64,000 bases of DNA from Sphaerisporangium perillae. Its GTDB lineage: Bacteria > Actinomycetota > Actinomycetes > Streptosporangiales > Streptosporangiaceae. The DNA is taken from NCBI RefSeq assembly GCF_023276435.1, contig NZ_JALLPO010000007.1, positions 124,001-188,000 of the forward strand, in the 5' to 3' direction. Below the pieces are notes generated by a model, which searched no databases, had not been told where the DNA came from, and was given only the letters and a program-made list of their open reading frames with translations. Below, piece by piece: positions 53,986 through 62,681 of the stretch (within the stretch, counting starts at the first letter, position 1; each line of letters starts with the position of its first letter). A program made the translations under genes and the position numbers.

Positions 53986-54507
53986 ATGGTTACTGGAGAT
54001 CGCGTACGGCTGCGCGCCGTCGAACCGCCGGACGCCGAGACGCTGTGGCGCTGGCACGGCGACCCTGAGGTCATGCGGTGGATGGACGCCCCCTATCCGC
54101 CGTCGCTGGCTCAGACAAGGAAGCAACTTGAGGAGCGCCGCACCGACTCCTACGGCGACCTGAACCTGATGATCGACACACTCGACGGCCGGACGATCGG
54201 CATCGTCGCGCTGCGGGAGGCCGAACCCGAGACGGGTGACGCCAAGCTCGACATCTATCTCGGTGAGAAGGACACCTGGGGTCAGGGGTACGCCACCGAC
54301 GCGATGCGGGTGATCTGCCGGTACGGCTTCGACAGGATGCGGCTGCACCGGATCTCCCTGACCACCATCGCCGAGAACACCGCGGCCCGCCGGGTCTACG
54401 AGAAGGTGGGATTCGTCGACGAGGGACGCATGCGCGAGGCGTTCCGGCGCGACGGAAAATGGCACGACAAGATCATCATGGGTCTGCTGGAAGGCGAGCT
54501 GCGCTGA
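53986..54507 (+). CDS. RimJ/RimL-type GNAT acetyltransferase
   Basis: 173 aa. VRLRAVEPPDAETLWRWHGDPEVMRWM opens the fold; IDTLDGRTIGIVALREAEPETGDAKLDIYLGEKDTWGQGYATDAMRVI contains the acetyl-CoA loop, and ISLTTIAENTAARRVYEKVGFV the final strand/helix. Such proteins acetylate ribosomal protein N-termini or small amines; specificity unknown. Confidence 0.87.
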   Translation: MVTGDRVRLRAVEPPDAETLWRWHGDPEVMRWMDAPYPPSLAQTRKQLEERRTDSYGDLNLMIDTLDGRTIGIVALREAEPETGDAKLDIYLGEKDTWGQGYATDAMRVICRYGFDRMRLHRISLTTIAENTAARRVYEKVGFVDEGRMREAFRRDGKWHDKIIMGLLEGELR

Positions 54508-54601
54508 ACCGGGCCCACCGGCTGGAATGGACTCCCGCTCGTACTATGGCCGGCCACCGCGTCGCGATCGTAGATTCGGGCGGCGGCATTACGCTCAGGC
54601 A

Positions 54602-55591
54602 ATGGATACGATCTTCCCGGCCAAGTTGAACCGAGGCGACACCGTACGCGTGGTGGCACCCGCCAGATCCCGCGCGATGGTGATGGAGCATGACCACACT
54701 GACATCATCGAAGGCCGATTCGCCGAACTCGGCCTGACTCTGTCCTATGGCGACCACGTTGATGAGCGGGACTCCTTCGACTCTTCCAGCATCGCCTCCC
54801 GAGTCGCCGATCTCCATGACGCTTTCGCGGACCCTTCGGTGTCGGCGATCCTGACGGTGATCGGCGGCTACAACTGCAACGAACTCCTGCCCTTTCTGGA
54901 CTGGAGGCTCATTCGCGACAACCCAAAGATCTTGTGTGGCTACTCCGACATCACGGCCTTGCAGAATGCCATCCTCGCCCGAACCGGTCTGGTCACCTAC
55001 TCGGGACCACACTGGTCGACGTTCGGGATGCGCGACCACTTTGAGCAGATCCTGCGTTGGTTCACCGCTGTGATGTTCGAGAGCGCCCCAGTCGCCCTTA
55101 CCCCGTCGGCGACCTGGAGCGATGATCTTTGGTTCCTCGACCAGGACAAGCGCGATCTGATCCCCAACGAAGGATGGTGGGCGATCCGGCCCGGCACCGC
55201 CGAGGGACGAATCGTGGGCGGCAATCTATGCACGCTGAACCTGCTGCAAGGCACCCCTTACATGCCATCTCTCGACGGCGCGATACTGATCGTGGAAGAC
55301 GACTTCGAATCGCACCCGGCGACCTTCGCGCGGGACCTGACGTCACTGCTTCAGCTTCCCGGCGCCTCCGACATCCGAGGATTGGCGATCGGCCGCTTCC
55401 AGGAGGCGAGCCACATGACCCGCCCGCTGCTGGAACAGATAATCGACACTCAGCCGTCTCTGGCCGGCACCCCGGTACTCGCCAACATCGACATCGGCCA
55501 CACCTCCCCCTTGGCCACCTTCCCGATCGGCGGCCAAGCTCAACTCACCATCGCCGCCGACAAGACGAGCCTGACACTGCAGCACCACTGA
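54602..55591 (+). CDS. Peptidase S66 family, MccF/LD-carboxypeptidase-like
   Basis: 329 aa. GDTVRVVAPARS opens the S66 fold; nucleophile Ser in ILCGYSDITALQNAI (about residue 116), and catalytic Glu/His region in EGRIVGGNLCTLNLLQGTPYM and FESHPATFARDLTSL. This family includes LdcA (murein tetrapeptide recycling) and MccF, which hydrolyses microcin C-type nucleotide peptides and confers self-immunity; which is meant cannot be told. ATG 54602 (the frame to 54527 lacks homology). Confidence 0.82.
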   Translation: MDTIFPAKLNRGDTVRVVAPARSRAMVMEHDHTDIIEGRFAELGLTLSYGDHVDERDSFDSSSIASRVADLHDAFADPSVSAILTVIGGYNCNELLPFLDWRLIRDNPKILCGYSDITALQNAILARTGLVTYSGPHWSTFGMRDHFEQILRWFTAVMFESAPVALTPSATWSDDLWFLDQDKRDLIPNEGWWAIRPGTAEGRIVGGNLCTLNLLQGTPYMPSLDGAILIVEDDFESHPATFARDLTSLLQLPGASDIRGLAIGRFQEASHMTRPLLEQIIDTQPSLAGTPVLANIDIGHTSPLATFPIGGQAQLTIAADKTSLTLQHH

Positions 55592-55633
55592 CGTTCCATG
55601 TATCGGTGTGATGGCTCGCTGTACCTGAGCCAT

Positions 55634-55924
55634 CTACGAACTCGGCTCTTGTTTCTGGTGATCAGCTGGGAGTTGAGGCGGCCCCACCGGAGCAGGTTTT
55701 CCACGGGATGCGATCGCGCACGCGATGCTGCCGAGCATCATGCCGATGCCTGCCACGGCGAATCCAGCCATTTTGGCCAACGACCCGACGAGGGTTTCCC
55801 ACCCAAGGAAATATCCGTAGTCGGAATCCCACCAGTCTTGGGGCGGCAACACCGCGCTTACGCTGACGGCGAGGGAGATGCTTCCGGAAACGAGAAACGT
55901 GATCGTATAGAGGCACGTTGTCAT
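55634..55924 (-). CDS. Small membrane protein, two helices
   Basis: 96 aa, unknown. Helices at residues 2-25 (TTCLYTITFLVSGSISLAVSVSAVL) and 45-72 (GSLAKMAGFAVAGIGMMLGSIACAIA), both of membrane length, with a short acidic loop between (QDWWDSDYGYFLGWE) and a Pro/Gln tail. ATG 55924 chosen; weak SD. Overlaps none of its neighbours; may be a small transporter accessory or orphan. Confidence 0.5.
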   Translation of the reverse strand: MTTCLYTITFLVSGSISLAVSVSAVLPPQDWWDSDYGYFLGWETLVGSLAKMAGFAVAGIGMMLGSIACAIASRGKPAPVGPPQLPADHQKQEPSS

Positions 55925-55944
55925 CAGCGTTGTCGTCAAACCCC

Positions 55945-55985
55945 AAAACGAACGCCCCGGGCACGATGTGCTCGGGGCGTTTTGG
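55945..55985 (-). terminator. Terminator of the aldo/keto reductase transcript
   Basis: Arms 55952-55964 and 55968-55980 pair over 13 bases with one G-U on the minus strand (ACGCCCCGAGCAC / GTGCCCGGGGCGT), followed on that strand by TCGTTTT. 20 bases after the stop. Confidence 0.7.
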
Positions 55986-55999
55986 CAGGGATGAGCGGT

Positions 56000-56971
56000 C
56001 TACCAGGCGTAGTCCTCCGGGGCTGTCTGGTGGCCGGGGAAGATCTCGTCCAGGCGGGCCAGGACCTTATCGTCGAGATGGACGTTCAGCGAGTCCAGGG
56101 CACTCTCCAGGTGCGCCAGGGTGCGGGGCCCGATGATGGGAGCCGTGACCTGGGGCCGGGTGAGCAGCCAGCCCAGGGCGACCGAGGCAGGCTCTGCGCC
56201 GAGTTCCGCGCAGAACGCCTCGTAGGCCTCGATCTGCGGCCGCTTACTTTCCAGGAGTTCCCTGTTCTGGTCCTGAAACCGGCGCTGGCCTTCGCTTTCC
56301 TTCTTCAGCACGCCGCCGAGCAGGCCGACCTGCAGCGGCGACCATGTCATCACGCCGAGGCCATAGTCCTCCGCTGCCGGGAGGACCTCAAGCTCGATGG
56401 TGCGTTCAAGGAGGTTGTAGAGCGACTGCTCACTGACCAGGCCGAGGAAGTGACGGGCCTTCGCGGTCTCTTGTGCCTTGGCGATGTGCCATCCGGCGAA
56501 GTTGGAAGATCCCACATAGAGAATCTTTCCCTGTGCCCGCAGGGTCTCCATGCTCTCCCAGATCTCATCCCATGGGGCATCCCGGTCCACGTGATGCATC
56601 TGGTAAAGGTCGATGTAGTCGGTCTGCAGCCGGCGCAGCGAGGCCTCACACGCCCGCCGGATGCTGAGAGCCGACAGTCGCCCCTCATTCGGCCAGTCAC
56701 CCATATCGTGGTACACCTTCGTCGCCAACACGGTCCGCTCCCGGCGACCACCGCCCTGGGCGAACCAGTTGCCGATGATCGTCTCAGTCACGCCCTTCCC
56801 CGCGGCCCCGCCGTAAACGTTGGCCGTGTCGAAGAAGTTGACGCCGAGCTCATGGGCCCGATCCATGATCGCAAACGAGTCGGCCTCGCTGGTGTACGGG
56901 CCGAAATTCACCGTCCCCAGGCACAGCCGGCTTACCTGCAAGCCGGTACGGCCTAGGCGTGTGTACTCCAT
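56000..56971 (-). CDS. Aldo/keto reductase
   Basis: 323 aa NADPH-dependent carbonyl reductase of the AKR11/12-like group. MEYTRLGRTGLQVSRLCLGTVNFG opens the barrel; catalytic Asp/Tyr in NFFDTANVYGG, Lys in LATKVYHDM, His/Asp in YQMHHVDRDAPWDE, and C-terminal IGPRTLAHLESALDSL. Probably reduces an aldehyde or ketone in the catabolic locus; substrate unknown. Last gene of the inferred GntR-controlled operon. Confidence 0.87.
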   Translation of the reverse strand: MEYTRLGRTGLQVSRLCLGTVNFGPYTSEADSFAIMDRAHELGVNFFDTANVYGGAAGKGVTETIIGNWFAQGGGRRERTVLATKVYHDMGDWPNEGRLSALSIRRACEASLRRLQTDYIDLYQMHHVDRDAPWDEIWESMETLRAQGKILYVGSSNFAGWHIAKAQETAKARHFLGLVSEQSLYNLLERTIELEVLPAAEDYGLGVMTWSPLQVGLLGGVLKKESEGQRRFQDQNRELLESKRPQIEAYEAFCAELGAEPASVALGWLLTRPQVTAPIIGPRTLAHLESALDSLNVHLDDKVLARLDEIFPGHQTAPEDYAW

Positions 56972-56985
56972 GATTTCTCTCCTTT

Positions 56986-57021
56986 ATGTGTGGGTGGGCC
57001 CGTATGTGTGGGTGGGCCTGC
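56986..57021. repeat. Two 18-base direct repeats upstream of aldo/keto reductase
   Basis: TATGTGTGGGTGGGCCCG (56986-57003) is followed at once by TATGTGTGGGTGGGCCTG (57004-57021). Could affect promoter spacing or be replication slippage. Confidence 0.8.
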
Positions 57022-57063
57022 GCCCGGACCGGCGCGCCACGCTGGCACGCCGATCCGGGCGCG
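57021..57063 (-). terminator. 20-bp hairpin between MFS and aldo/keto reductase genes
   Basis: Arms 57021-57040 and 57044-57063 with a 3-base loop. On the minus strand the two non-complementary positions become G-U pairs, so the RNA stem is continuous there but has C-A mismatches on the plus strand. It follows the MFS stop by 23 bases; no T-run, so it may terminate partially or stabilise the 3' end. Confidence 0.6.
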
Positions 57064-57086
57064 GTGGTTCGGACCACGTCATCCGC

Positions 57087-58376
57087 TCAGCTTGCCCCCT
57101 TGATGCGGTAGATGAAGACGGCACCGAGAACTGCGACCACCGCGCCGACGAGGTAGAGCAGGGAGTAGCCGCTGATCGCCGAGGTGCCCAGAGCGATGAT
57201 TCCCGGCGCGATGGCGGGCGCGACGGACTGCGGGAGCGCGTTGGTGACCGCCCACACTCCGAGGTCTTTGCCGGTGTCGCTGCTCTGCGGGAGAAGTTCG
57301 GTGGCCAGCGCGAAGTCGACCGCGAAGAAGCCCCCGCCGCCGAAGCCGAGGATGGTGCTCGCGACGATGACCATCGAAGCGCTGGGAGCGAAGGCGATCA
57401 TCGCGAGGGCCAGCGCCATGATGAGGGAGCCGGCGGCCGCGAACACCTTCCGGCGATGGAAGCGGTCGGACAGCGCGCCGATGAGAAAGCTGGAGGCGAT
57501 CATGGCGATCGCGGAGCCGAGGTTGGCGAGCACGATCGTGCCGGTGAGCTCGCCGCCCTTCAGGCCGAGTCGGCTGCCGAGCAGGTAGACCAGGTAGACC
57601 TGGATCCCGCTGTAGCTGAACATGATCGCGAACCGGCCGATCCACAGCCAGCCGAAGTCGGGGTGCTTGCGCGGGTTGAACACGAAGGTGAGCGCGAATT
57701 CCTTCAGACTCAACCTCGCCGGGCGCTGGTCCAGTCTGCGGTCCCGCAGGGTCAGGGCGAAGAACGTCGCGAAGATGACCAGGATCAGGGCGGGGACGCC
57801 GAACCGGTAGGTGTAGCCGTCGAACGCGTTGACGACGACCGATCCGGTCAGCAGCGCCAGCGGCAGGCCGATCCCGATGAGCCCGGACACGAGTCCCCGC
57901 TGTCCGGGCGGGACCTGGTCCGCCACTGTCGCGTTGGCGGCCGACCACGCGGTGTTGAAGAAGATCTCGGTGAGGATCCAGCCCACTATCACCATCCACA
58001 GCGAGGTCGCCACGGCGATCAGCAGCAGGCTCAGCATGCCGCCGATCGCCCCCACGATGATCCAGGGCCGCCGCATGCCGAACCGGGAGGTGGTGCGGTC
58101 CGACAGGCGTCCCCCGAGCGGGGTGCAGATCATCGCGACGACGGCGCCGATCGCGGTGACCAGCCCGAAGGCACCCGCCGCGTGTTCGCTGCCGACCAGG
58201 GCTTGGACCTTCAGCGGCAGCGTGAGCATGACGGGCGTGAGGATCGCCATGCACCAGCCGAAGTAGTACAGGGCCATGCCGGGGGCGTAGAGCTTACCTG
58301 GACCCTCCAGCAAGCGGGCACTCGTGCTTCCCCCCGGGGTTCCGGCACCCTGACGGAGGGGGTTCTCAGTGGTCAT
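57087..58376 (-). CDS. MFS transporter
   Basis: 429 aa with about 12 membrane helices. The MFS signature between helices 2 and 3 is GGRLSDRTTSRFGMRRPWI (about 103-121) and a second copy GALSDRFHRRK (about 314-324) after helix 8. The fused-looking layout and lack of drug-efflux motifs suggest sugar, organic-acid or aromatic-acid uptake (related to SLC45/GPH-like proteins). ATG/TTG region start at 58376 after a leader of Thr/Gly. In the GntR-controlled locus, so it likely imports the catabolic substrate. Confidence 0.82.
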   Translation of the reverse strand: MTTENPLRQGAGTPGGSTSARLLEGPGKLYAPGMALYYFGWCMAILTPVMLTLPLKVQALVGSEHAAGAFGLVTAIGAVVAMICTPLGGRLSDRTTSRFGMRRPWIIVGAIGGMLSLLLIAVATSLWMVIVGWILTEIFFNTAWSAANATVADQVPPGQRGLVSGLIGIGLPLALLTGSVVVNAFDGYTYRFGVPALILVIFATFFALTLRDRRLDQRPARLSLKEFALTFVFNPRKHPDFGWLWIGRFAIMFSYSGIQVYLVYLLGSRLGLKGGELTGTIVLANLGSAIAMIASSFLIGALSDRFHRRKVFAAAGSLIMALALAMIAFAPSASMVIVASTILGFGGGGFFAVDFALATELLPQSSDTGKDLGVWAVTNALPQSVAPAIAPGIIALGTSAISGYSLLYLVGAVVAVLGAVFIYRIKGAS

Positions 58377-58467
58377 ATGGCGACCTCCTTGTCGTTCTAC
58401 CCGGGTAGATCCCGGAGCCGCTTGAATCGCGGTGAATCAGGCTGGTTACGGATGGATCGGCCAGGTG

Positions 58468-59802
58468 CTAGGTCGTGTGAGCCTCGGCGATCGCGACCGT
58501 CCGCTCGGCGAGCGAGGAGATCGAGAGGTCCCAGAACCCGAAGACGCCGCTACGGCAGCGATCCTCGAGGGGGTCTACCAAAGACTCGGGAAGCCCGGAG
58601 GCGCCAAGGAACGCTCCAGCCCACGCCCCCGCGGTGGCGCCGATCGAGTCGGTGTCGAGCCCGGCCTGTACGGCCAGTCCGACTGTCTCGCCGAACCGCC
58701 CACCGCCCCAGAGAAGAGCCGCTGTGAGCGCGCCAGCGTTGTTGATCGTGTGTACCCAGCTCATCTCGCTGTGCCGCGCATGCAGCTTGTCCAGGCATTT
58801 CTCCCAGTCCATGCCTGCCCGGAAATCCCCCAGCACGGTCCCGATCTCGATTGCGAGCCGCGAGGACGCGGGCACGTGCCGGAGTGACTCCGCAACCGAC
58901 TCCTCTGGTGTGGCGGCGGTGAACGCCGACGAGACCAGCGCCGCTGCCCACATCTCGCCGTAGATCCCGTTGGCCCGGTGGCTCAGCGAGGCGTCCTCAT
59001 AGGACAGCAGCGCGGCCTGCCTGGGATGCCCGGGGGCGACGAAACCGAAGATGTCCGCGCGGATGAGCGCGCCGATCCACTCCCGGTACGGGTTGTGGTA
59101 TTCCCCTGCCTCGGCGAGCGGCACCTCGCGGACGAGGTTCTGGTAGGTGGCCCGCTCGGCGGTGAAGACTTCGTACACGGGCAAGCGGGAGAGCCACTCG
59201 CCCGCCACGTCGCGTGCCGTGTACGCGCTGCCGTAGGTCTCGAGGAGGTGCAGGCCCAGCACCGTGTAGTCGATGTCGTCGTCCCGGGCCGATCCGTGGA
59301 CACGCCCCGCCGTCACGCCCTCGAAGCCCCACCTGCCGAGCTGCTCGCGCTCGGCGATGTCGTCGAAGGGCACATAGCCCGTGAGTGGATAGGCCTTCTT
59401 GGCCAGCAGGTACGCGCGGATCGACTCCCGGGTGGGGCCGATCTCGAAGGGTTTCCCCATCATGTTGCCGATGATCCGGCCGCTCCAGGCGCCCAGGATC
59501 CGGTCGTGAAGGCGGTCGGCGGGTACCGTCCGCGGCCCCTGATCCTGCGGGAGCCCCGCCACGATCTCCTTGAGTGCCGAGGTCTCGGTGTACGGCCAGT
59601 CCGCGACCCGTGGCCGCGCGAGGATCTCCCGGTGAAGCTCCAGCAGCCCCATCTCGTCGTCAGGCGACAACGACTCCAGGCGTGGCCGCAGACCGGTCAC
59701 GTCGTGGCCCGACTCGGCGGCCTGCTGCAGCTCGTTCCTGGCCAGAGCCCACGGTTCCTGTGTGAGGGCTGAGGACCTCTCGGCATCGGATATGTATTCC
59801 AT
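58468..59802 (-). CDS. ADP-ribosylglycohydrolase family protein
   Basis: 444 aa. The DRG/ARH fold is shown by RILGAWSGRIIGNMMGKPFEI, the metal-binding DDDIDYTVLGLHLLE (about residue 190) and the closing metal site LDTDSIGATAGAWAGAFLGA. In catabolic clusters such proteins remove ADP-ribose or act on ADP-ribosyl-like adducts; here the target is unknown. ATG 59802 is preceded by GAGGAGCGGT; upstream frame to 59859 is unlikely. Confidence 0.85.
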   Translation of the reverse strand: MEYISDAERSSALTQEPWALARNELQQAAESGHDVTGLRPRLESLSPDDEMGLLELHREILARPRVADWPYTETSALKEIVAGLPQDQGPRTVPADRLHDRILGAWSGRIIGNMMGKPFEIGPTRESIRAYLLAKKAYPLTGYVPFDDIAEREQLGRWGFEGVTAGRVHGSARDDDIDYTVLGLHLLETYGSAYTARDVAGEWLSRLPVYEVFTAERATYQNLVREVPLAEAGEYHNPYREWIGALIRADIFGFVAPGHPRQAALLSYEDASLSHRANGIYGEMWAAALVSSAFTAATPEESVAESLRHVPASSRLAIEIGTVLGDFRAGMDWEKCLDKLHARHSEMSWVHTINNAGALTAALLWGGGRFGETVGLAVQAGLDTDSIGATAGAWAGAFLGASGLPESLVDPLEDRCRSGVFGFWDLSISSLAERTVAIAEAHTT

Positions 59803-59894
59803 ACCGCTCCTCGTTGAGTTCACGGACGTCCGAGCCATTCCGGACGGCCCTGGTTCCATGTCGTTCCCGCCTACATATGCGGGGCGGAACCGGG

Positions 59895-61067
59895 CTAGAG
59901 CGCTGCGTAAAGCGCCGTCTCGTAGTCCAGGTAAAGCTGGAGCGCCTCCGGGGTGATGAAGGGCAGCGAGTTGCTGTAGATCGAGGCGCAGATTCCGCTG
60001 GCGCGGTCAATCCAGAAGTGCGTGTTGAACAGCCCGGCCCACGCACCGGTGCCGGCCCGGCGGCGCCCGGGCAGGTCGGCGGTGTTGAGCAGGAGCCCGT
60101 AGCCCCATTTGTAGCCGGGGCCGAGGTTGAGCGGGCCGCTGGAAGCCGGGTCGGCGGCCGGGATTTCGGCCGGGAAGTCGAGCTCGCCGATCTGGTTGCG
60201 GAACGCCTCGTCGACCGTCTTGCCGCTGAGGATCCGGGCGCCATTCAACTCGCCGCCGCGCAGCAGGGCCTGCTCGAACCTGGCGAAGTCGCGCGGCGTC
60301 GAGTACAGGCCGTGGCCGTCGACCCACCAGTCCGGGTCGGTGCGGTTGATGATGTCGCCGGCGTCGGACCAGTCGCCGCTGCCGTCCTTGACGTGCACGG
60401 CGGCGAAGGTGGCCATCTGGTCGGCTGTCAGCGCGACCGACGTGTTGTCCATGCCGAGCGGCCCGGTGACGCCTTCCTTGACCACAGCGTCGAGCCCCTT
60501 GCCGGTGACCGCCTCGACCACCCGTCCGAGCCAGTCGGTGTTGACGCCGTAGACGAACCTGCTGCCGGGGTCGGCGACCATCGGCACCTTGAACGCATCG
60601 AGCCGGCCGGGCACGACGTCGGGCCGGCCGGTGACCTTCTCATACGTGGCGATGTCCTCGTTCCAGAACCAGTAGGCGAGACCGGAGGTGTGGGTGACCA
60701 GGTGCCGGACAGTGGCCCGGCTTGCCGGCGCGCGCAGCCGCGGTGTGTCCCCGTCGAACCCCTCCAGCACCTTGACCTCGGCGAACTCGGGACAGTAGCT
60801 GTCGACCGTAGCGTCAAGGTCGAGGCTGCCCTGTTCCACCAGCTGCAACGCGGCCACGGTGACGATCATCTTGGTCATCGACATGAGGGCGAACTCGGTG
60901 CCGGCCGTGACCTCACCGTCTTGACCGGCCACGCGCGGCCCGAAGCCGGCCTCGTAAAAGACGCCATCGGCGTCCGCAGCGATCGCGGCTACGTGCGGTA
61001 CCACGCCGGCATCCACAGCGCCCTTGAGCACCCGATCAATCGCTGCACGGTTTATGGACCGGTTCAC
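59895..61067 (-). CDS. Beta-lactamase-fold serine hydrolase
   Basis: 390 aa, distinct from the paralogue at 51919. Catalytic SxxK is LMSMTKMIVTVAAL (Ser about residue 63), YxN-like Tyr in RFVYGVNTDWLG, and the third motif in GTGAWAGLFNTHFWID. No signal peptide, so cytosolic esterase, lactonase or amidase is likely. Start taken as the frame start at 61067. Immediately downstream of the deleted TPP-enzyme remnant; probably the second gene of the operon. Confidence 0.83.
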   Translation of the reverse strand: MNRSINRAAIDRVLKGAVDAGVVPHVAAIAADADGVFYEAGFGPRVAGQDGEVTAGTEFALMSMTKMIVTVAALQLVEQGSLDLDATVDSYCPEFAEVKVLEGFDGDTPRLRAPASRATVRHLVTHTSGLAYWFWNEDIATYEKVTGRPDVVPGRLDAFKVPMVADPGSRFVYGVNTDWLGRVVEAVTGKGLDAVVKEGVTGPLGMDNTSVALTADQMATFAAVHVKDGSGDWSDAGDIINRTDPDWWVDGHGLYSTPRDFARFEQALLRGGELNGARILSGKTVDEAFRNQIGELDFPAEIPAADPASSGPLNLGPGYKWGYGLLLNTADLPGRRRAGTGAWAGLFNTHFWIDRASGICASIYSNSLPFITPEALQLYLDYETALYAAL

Positions 61068-61142
61068 CGGCCCACCTCCCTCGCATCATCGGCTAGGTAT
61101 ATCCAGGACGCGCCCCGCGCGTCGCACCGGCGGTCGGCCGGT

Positions 61143-61430
61143 TCAGACTCCCGGCAGGTGGGCGGCGACCACCGCGGAGCGGCTGGTGCACGAGCCTCCG
61201 CCGCTGCCGATCAGCGACCCGGGGCGGTTGGCCCGCAGGTGCTCGGCGACGACCGGGAAGTTGGTGATGGCCTTGGTCAGGAACAGAGCGTCCTCACCGG
61301 CGAGTGCGTCGCGCACGCAGGCGGTCAGGTACTGCGGCGTGATCACGCCGTTGTCCGGCCGCTCGCGGATGCCGGCTTCGGCCAGTGCTTCGAGGAATGC
61401 CGCGCTCGTGCTGTAGTAGCGGTCCCCCAT
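61143..61430 (-). pseudogene. Internally deleted thiamine-diphosphate enzyme remnant
   Basis: 95 codons. The start (MGDRYYSTSAAFLEALAEAGI, residues 1-21) is a normal N-terminus of an acetolactate-synthase-like enzyme with a good SD (GGAGGGG); residue 28 onward (GVITPQYLTACVRDAL, LFLTKAITNFPVVAEHL, GSLIGSGGGS) is the middle of the C-terminal domain. About 300 codons between them are missing, and after GSGGGS the frame continues without homology, so the catalytic region and thiamine-binding motif are absent. Catalytically dead; short product might still be made. Confidence 0.7.
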
Positions 61431-61803
61431 GGGTCGGACCCCTCCGTTCCAGGTGTACGTGCCAGCGGCACCTGGCTAGCCGATGCCGCGGCTGCCCCGG
61501 GCCGGGGGCTGATGCACCGCAGCGAGCTGCGGCGGATCCGTTTTGAGCACCGTATATGATTTGGTATACATGTCAATACCTTGCCGTGTCCGCCTCAAGG
61601 CCTCGCCGCCGACGGCCAGGAAGACCCGGCGGGCCCGGCTCGCCACAACGGGAACGTGGCAAGCCTTGGGTCGTCGCGCTCGCATGCCCTGTGCGGGGAC
61701 ACCGAAGCCGGGCTTGTGAGGGGCGCGAATCTCGTGGCCGGGAACGTCCGCCACTACGCCTCACCGGCAAGGAGGCGGATGTCCTTGCATACGCCGGGTC
61801 ACG
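61431..61803. other. Region upstream of the TPP-enzyme remnant
   Basis: 370 bases without a gene. It carries one GntR-type site (61549-61560) inside an AT-rich promoter segment, next to GTATA-N8-TATAC (61552-61569). Frames here are shadows. Confidence 0.4.
61549..61560. promoter_or_regulatory. GntR-type operator, copy 1
   Basis: ACCGTATATGAT, followed by TTGGTATACATG; shares CGTATATG with the two copies upstream of the regulator and the FAH-RraA gene. Located upstream of the deleted TPP gene and operon. Confidence 0.5.
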
Positions 61804-62511
61804 CTATGGCTGGTGCCGGATGAACGCGTCGAGCGTGGCGAGCTTGTGGGCGCGCGCCGCCTGCTCGATCTTCTGCTCCGAAGCGCGGGACTCGATGAGG
61901 TCAAGGAGCTGGTCATGCTCGGCCACGGACGCGCGTGCCCGTCCGGGGACGAAGACGAACGAGGACCGGCGGATCAGCGCCATCTGGCTCCATTCCCGCT
62001 TCACCAGCCCGCACAGGCGCGGGTTGGGGCAGGCGCTGCACAGCAACCGGTGGAACTCCTCGTTGAGCTGCGTGAACGCGACGGGATCGAACGCCGCGAT
62101 GCTGGCCCGCATCCGCTCGTTGACCTCGCGCGCCTCGCGCAGCGTCCGCGCCGCCAGGTGCGGCGCGGCAAGCGCGGTCGCGGCTGCCTCGACGATCGCC
62201 AGCACCTGCATGGTGTGCCAGTACTGGTCCGGGTCGATGCTGGCCACGCTGGCGCCGAGGTTGCGGGTGAAGACGACGTATCCCTCAGACTCCAAGCGGC
62301 GGATCGCCTCGCGCACCGGCACCGCGCTGACCGACAGCTCACGGGCGAGTTGGTCGAGGACGAGACGGAACCCGGGCCCGTAAGTGCCGTCCTCGATGCG
62401 GTCCTTGATGATCCGGTACGCCCGCTCGGCCTTCGACGAGGCGGCCGGGCTCGCTGCTTCGCCGGTCGTCGTGAGAGTGTCACGGGACCGGGCTGCCTGC
62501 TGTCGTGCCAC
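61804..62511 (-). CDS. FadR-type GntR regulator
   Basis: 235 aa from GTG 62511. HTH: AYRIIKDRIEDGTYGPGFRLVLDQLARELSVSAVPVREAIRRLESEGYV; FCD effector domain (about 105-230) with metal-type residues in EFHRLLCSACPNPRL, AEHDQLLDLIESR and HKLATLDAFI. FCD domains bind organic acids with zinc or nickel. Longer frame to 62628 overlaps the operator. The three ATCGTATATGAT-like sites around it define its likely regulon. Confidence 0.85.
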   Translation of the reverse strand: MARQQAARSRDTLTTTGEAASPAASSKAERAYRIIKDRIEDGTYGPGFRLVLDQLARELSVSAVPVREAIRRLESEGYVVFTRNLGASVASIDPDQYWHTMQVLAIVEAAATALAAPHLAARTLREAREVNERMRASIAAFDPVAFTQLNEEFHRLLCSACPNPRLCGLVKREWSQMALIRRSSFVFVPGRARASVAEHDQLLDLIESRASEQKIEQAARAHKLATLDAFIRHQP

Positions 62512-62517
62512 ACATCT

Positions 62518-62529
62518 ATCGTATATGTT
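62518..62529. promoter_or_regulatory. GntR-type operator, copy 2
   Basis: ATCGTATATGTT in the divergent promoter region, six bases upstream of the regulator start codon; suited to autorepression. Confidence 0.55.
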
Positions 62530-62660
62530 GCCGTTGACGTTACGACCCCGCTTCGGGTCCTGCCGAACCATCGCGCCGTCCCTCGGCTGAACGGCGGCTA
62601 CCCCGGCGAGGGCGGGCCGGCCCGACACCGCATGTCACCCTTCCCGCCACAATGGTGCAG

Positions 62661-62676
62661 ACATCGTATATGATGT
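62661..62676. promoter_or_regulatory. GntR-type operator, copy 3
   Basis: ACATCGTATATGATGT, with ACATC/GATGT arms exactly complementary around GTATAT; five bases before the FAH-RraA start codon. The most symmetric copy. Confidence 0.65.
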
Positions 62677-62681
62677 CATCT

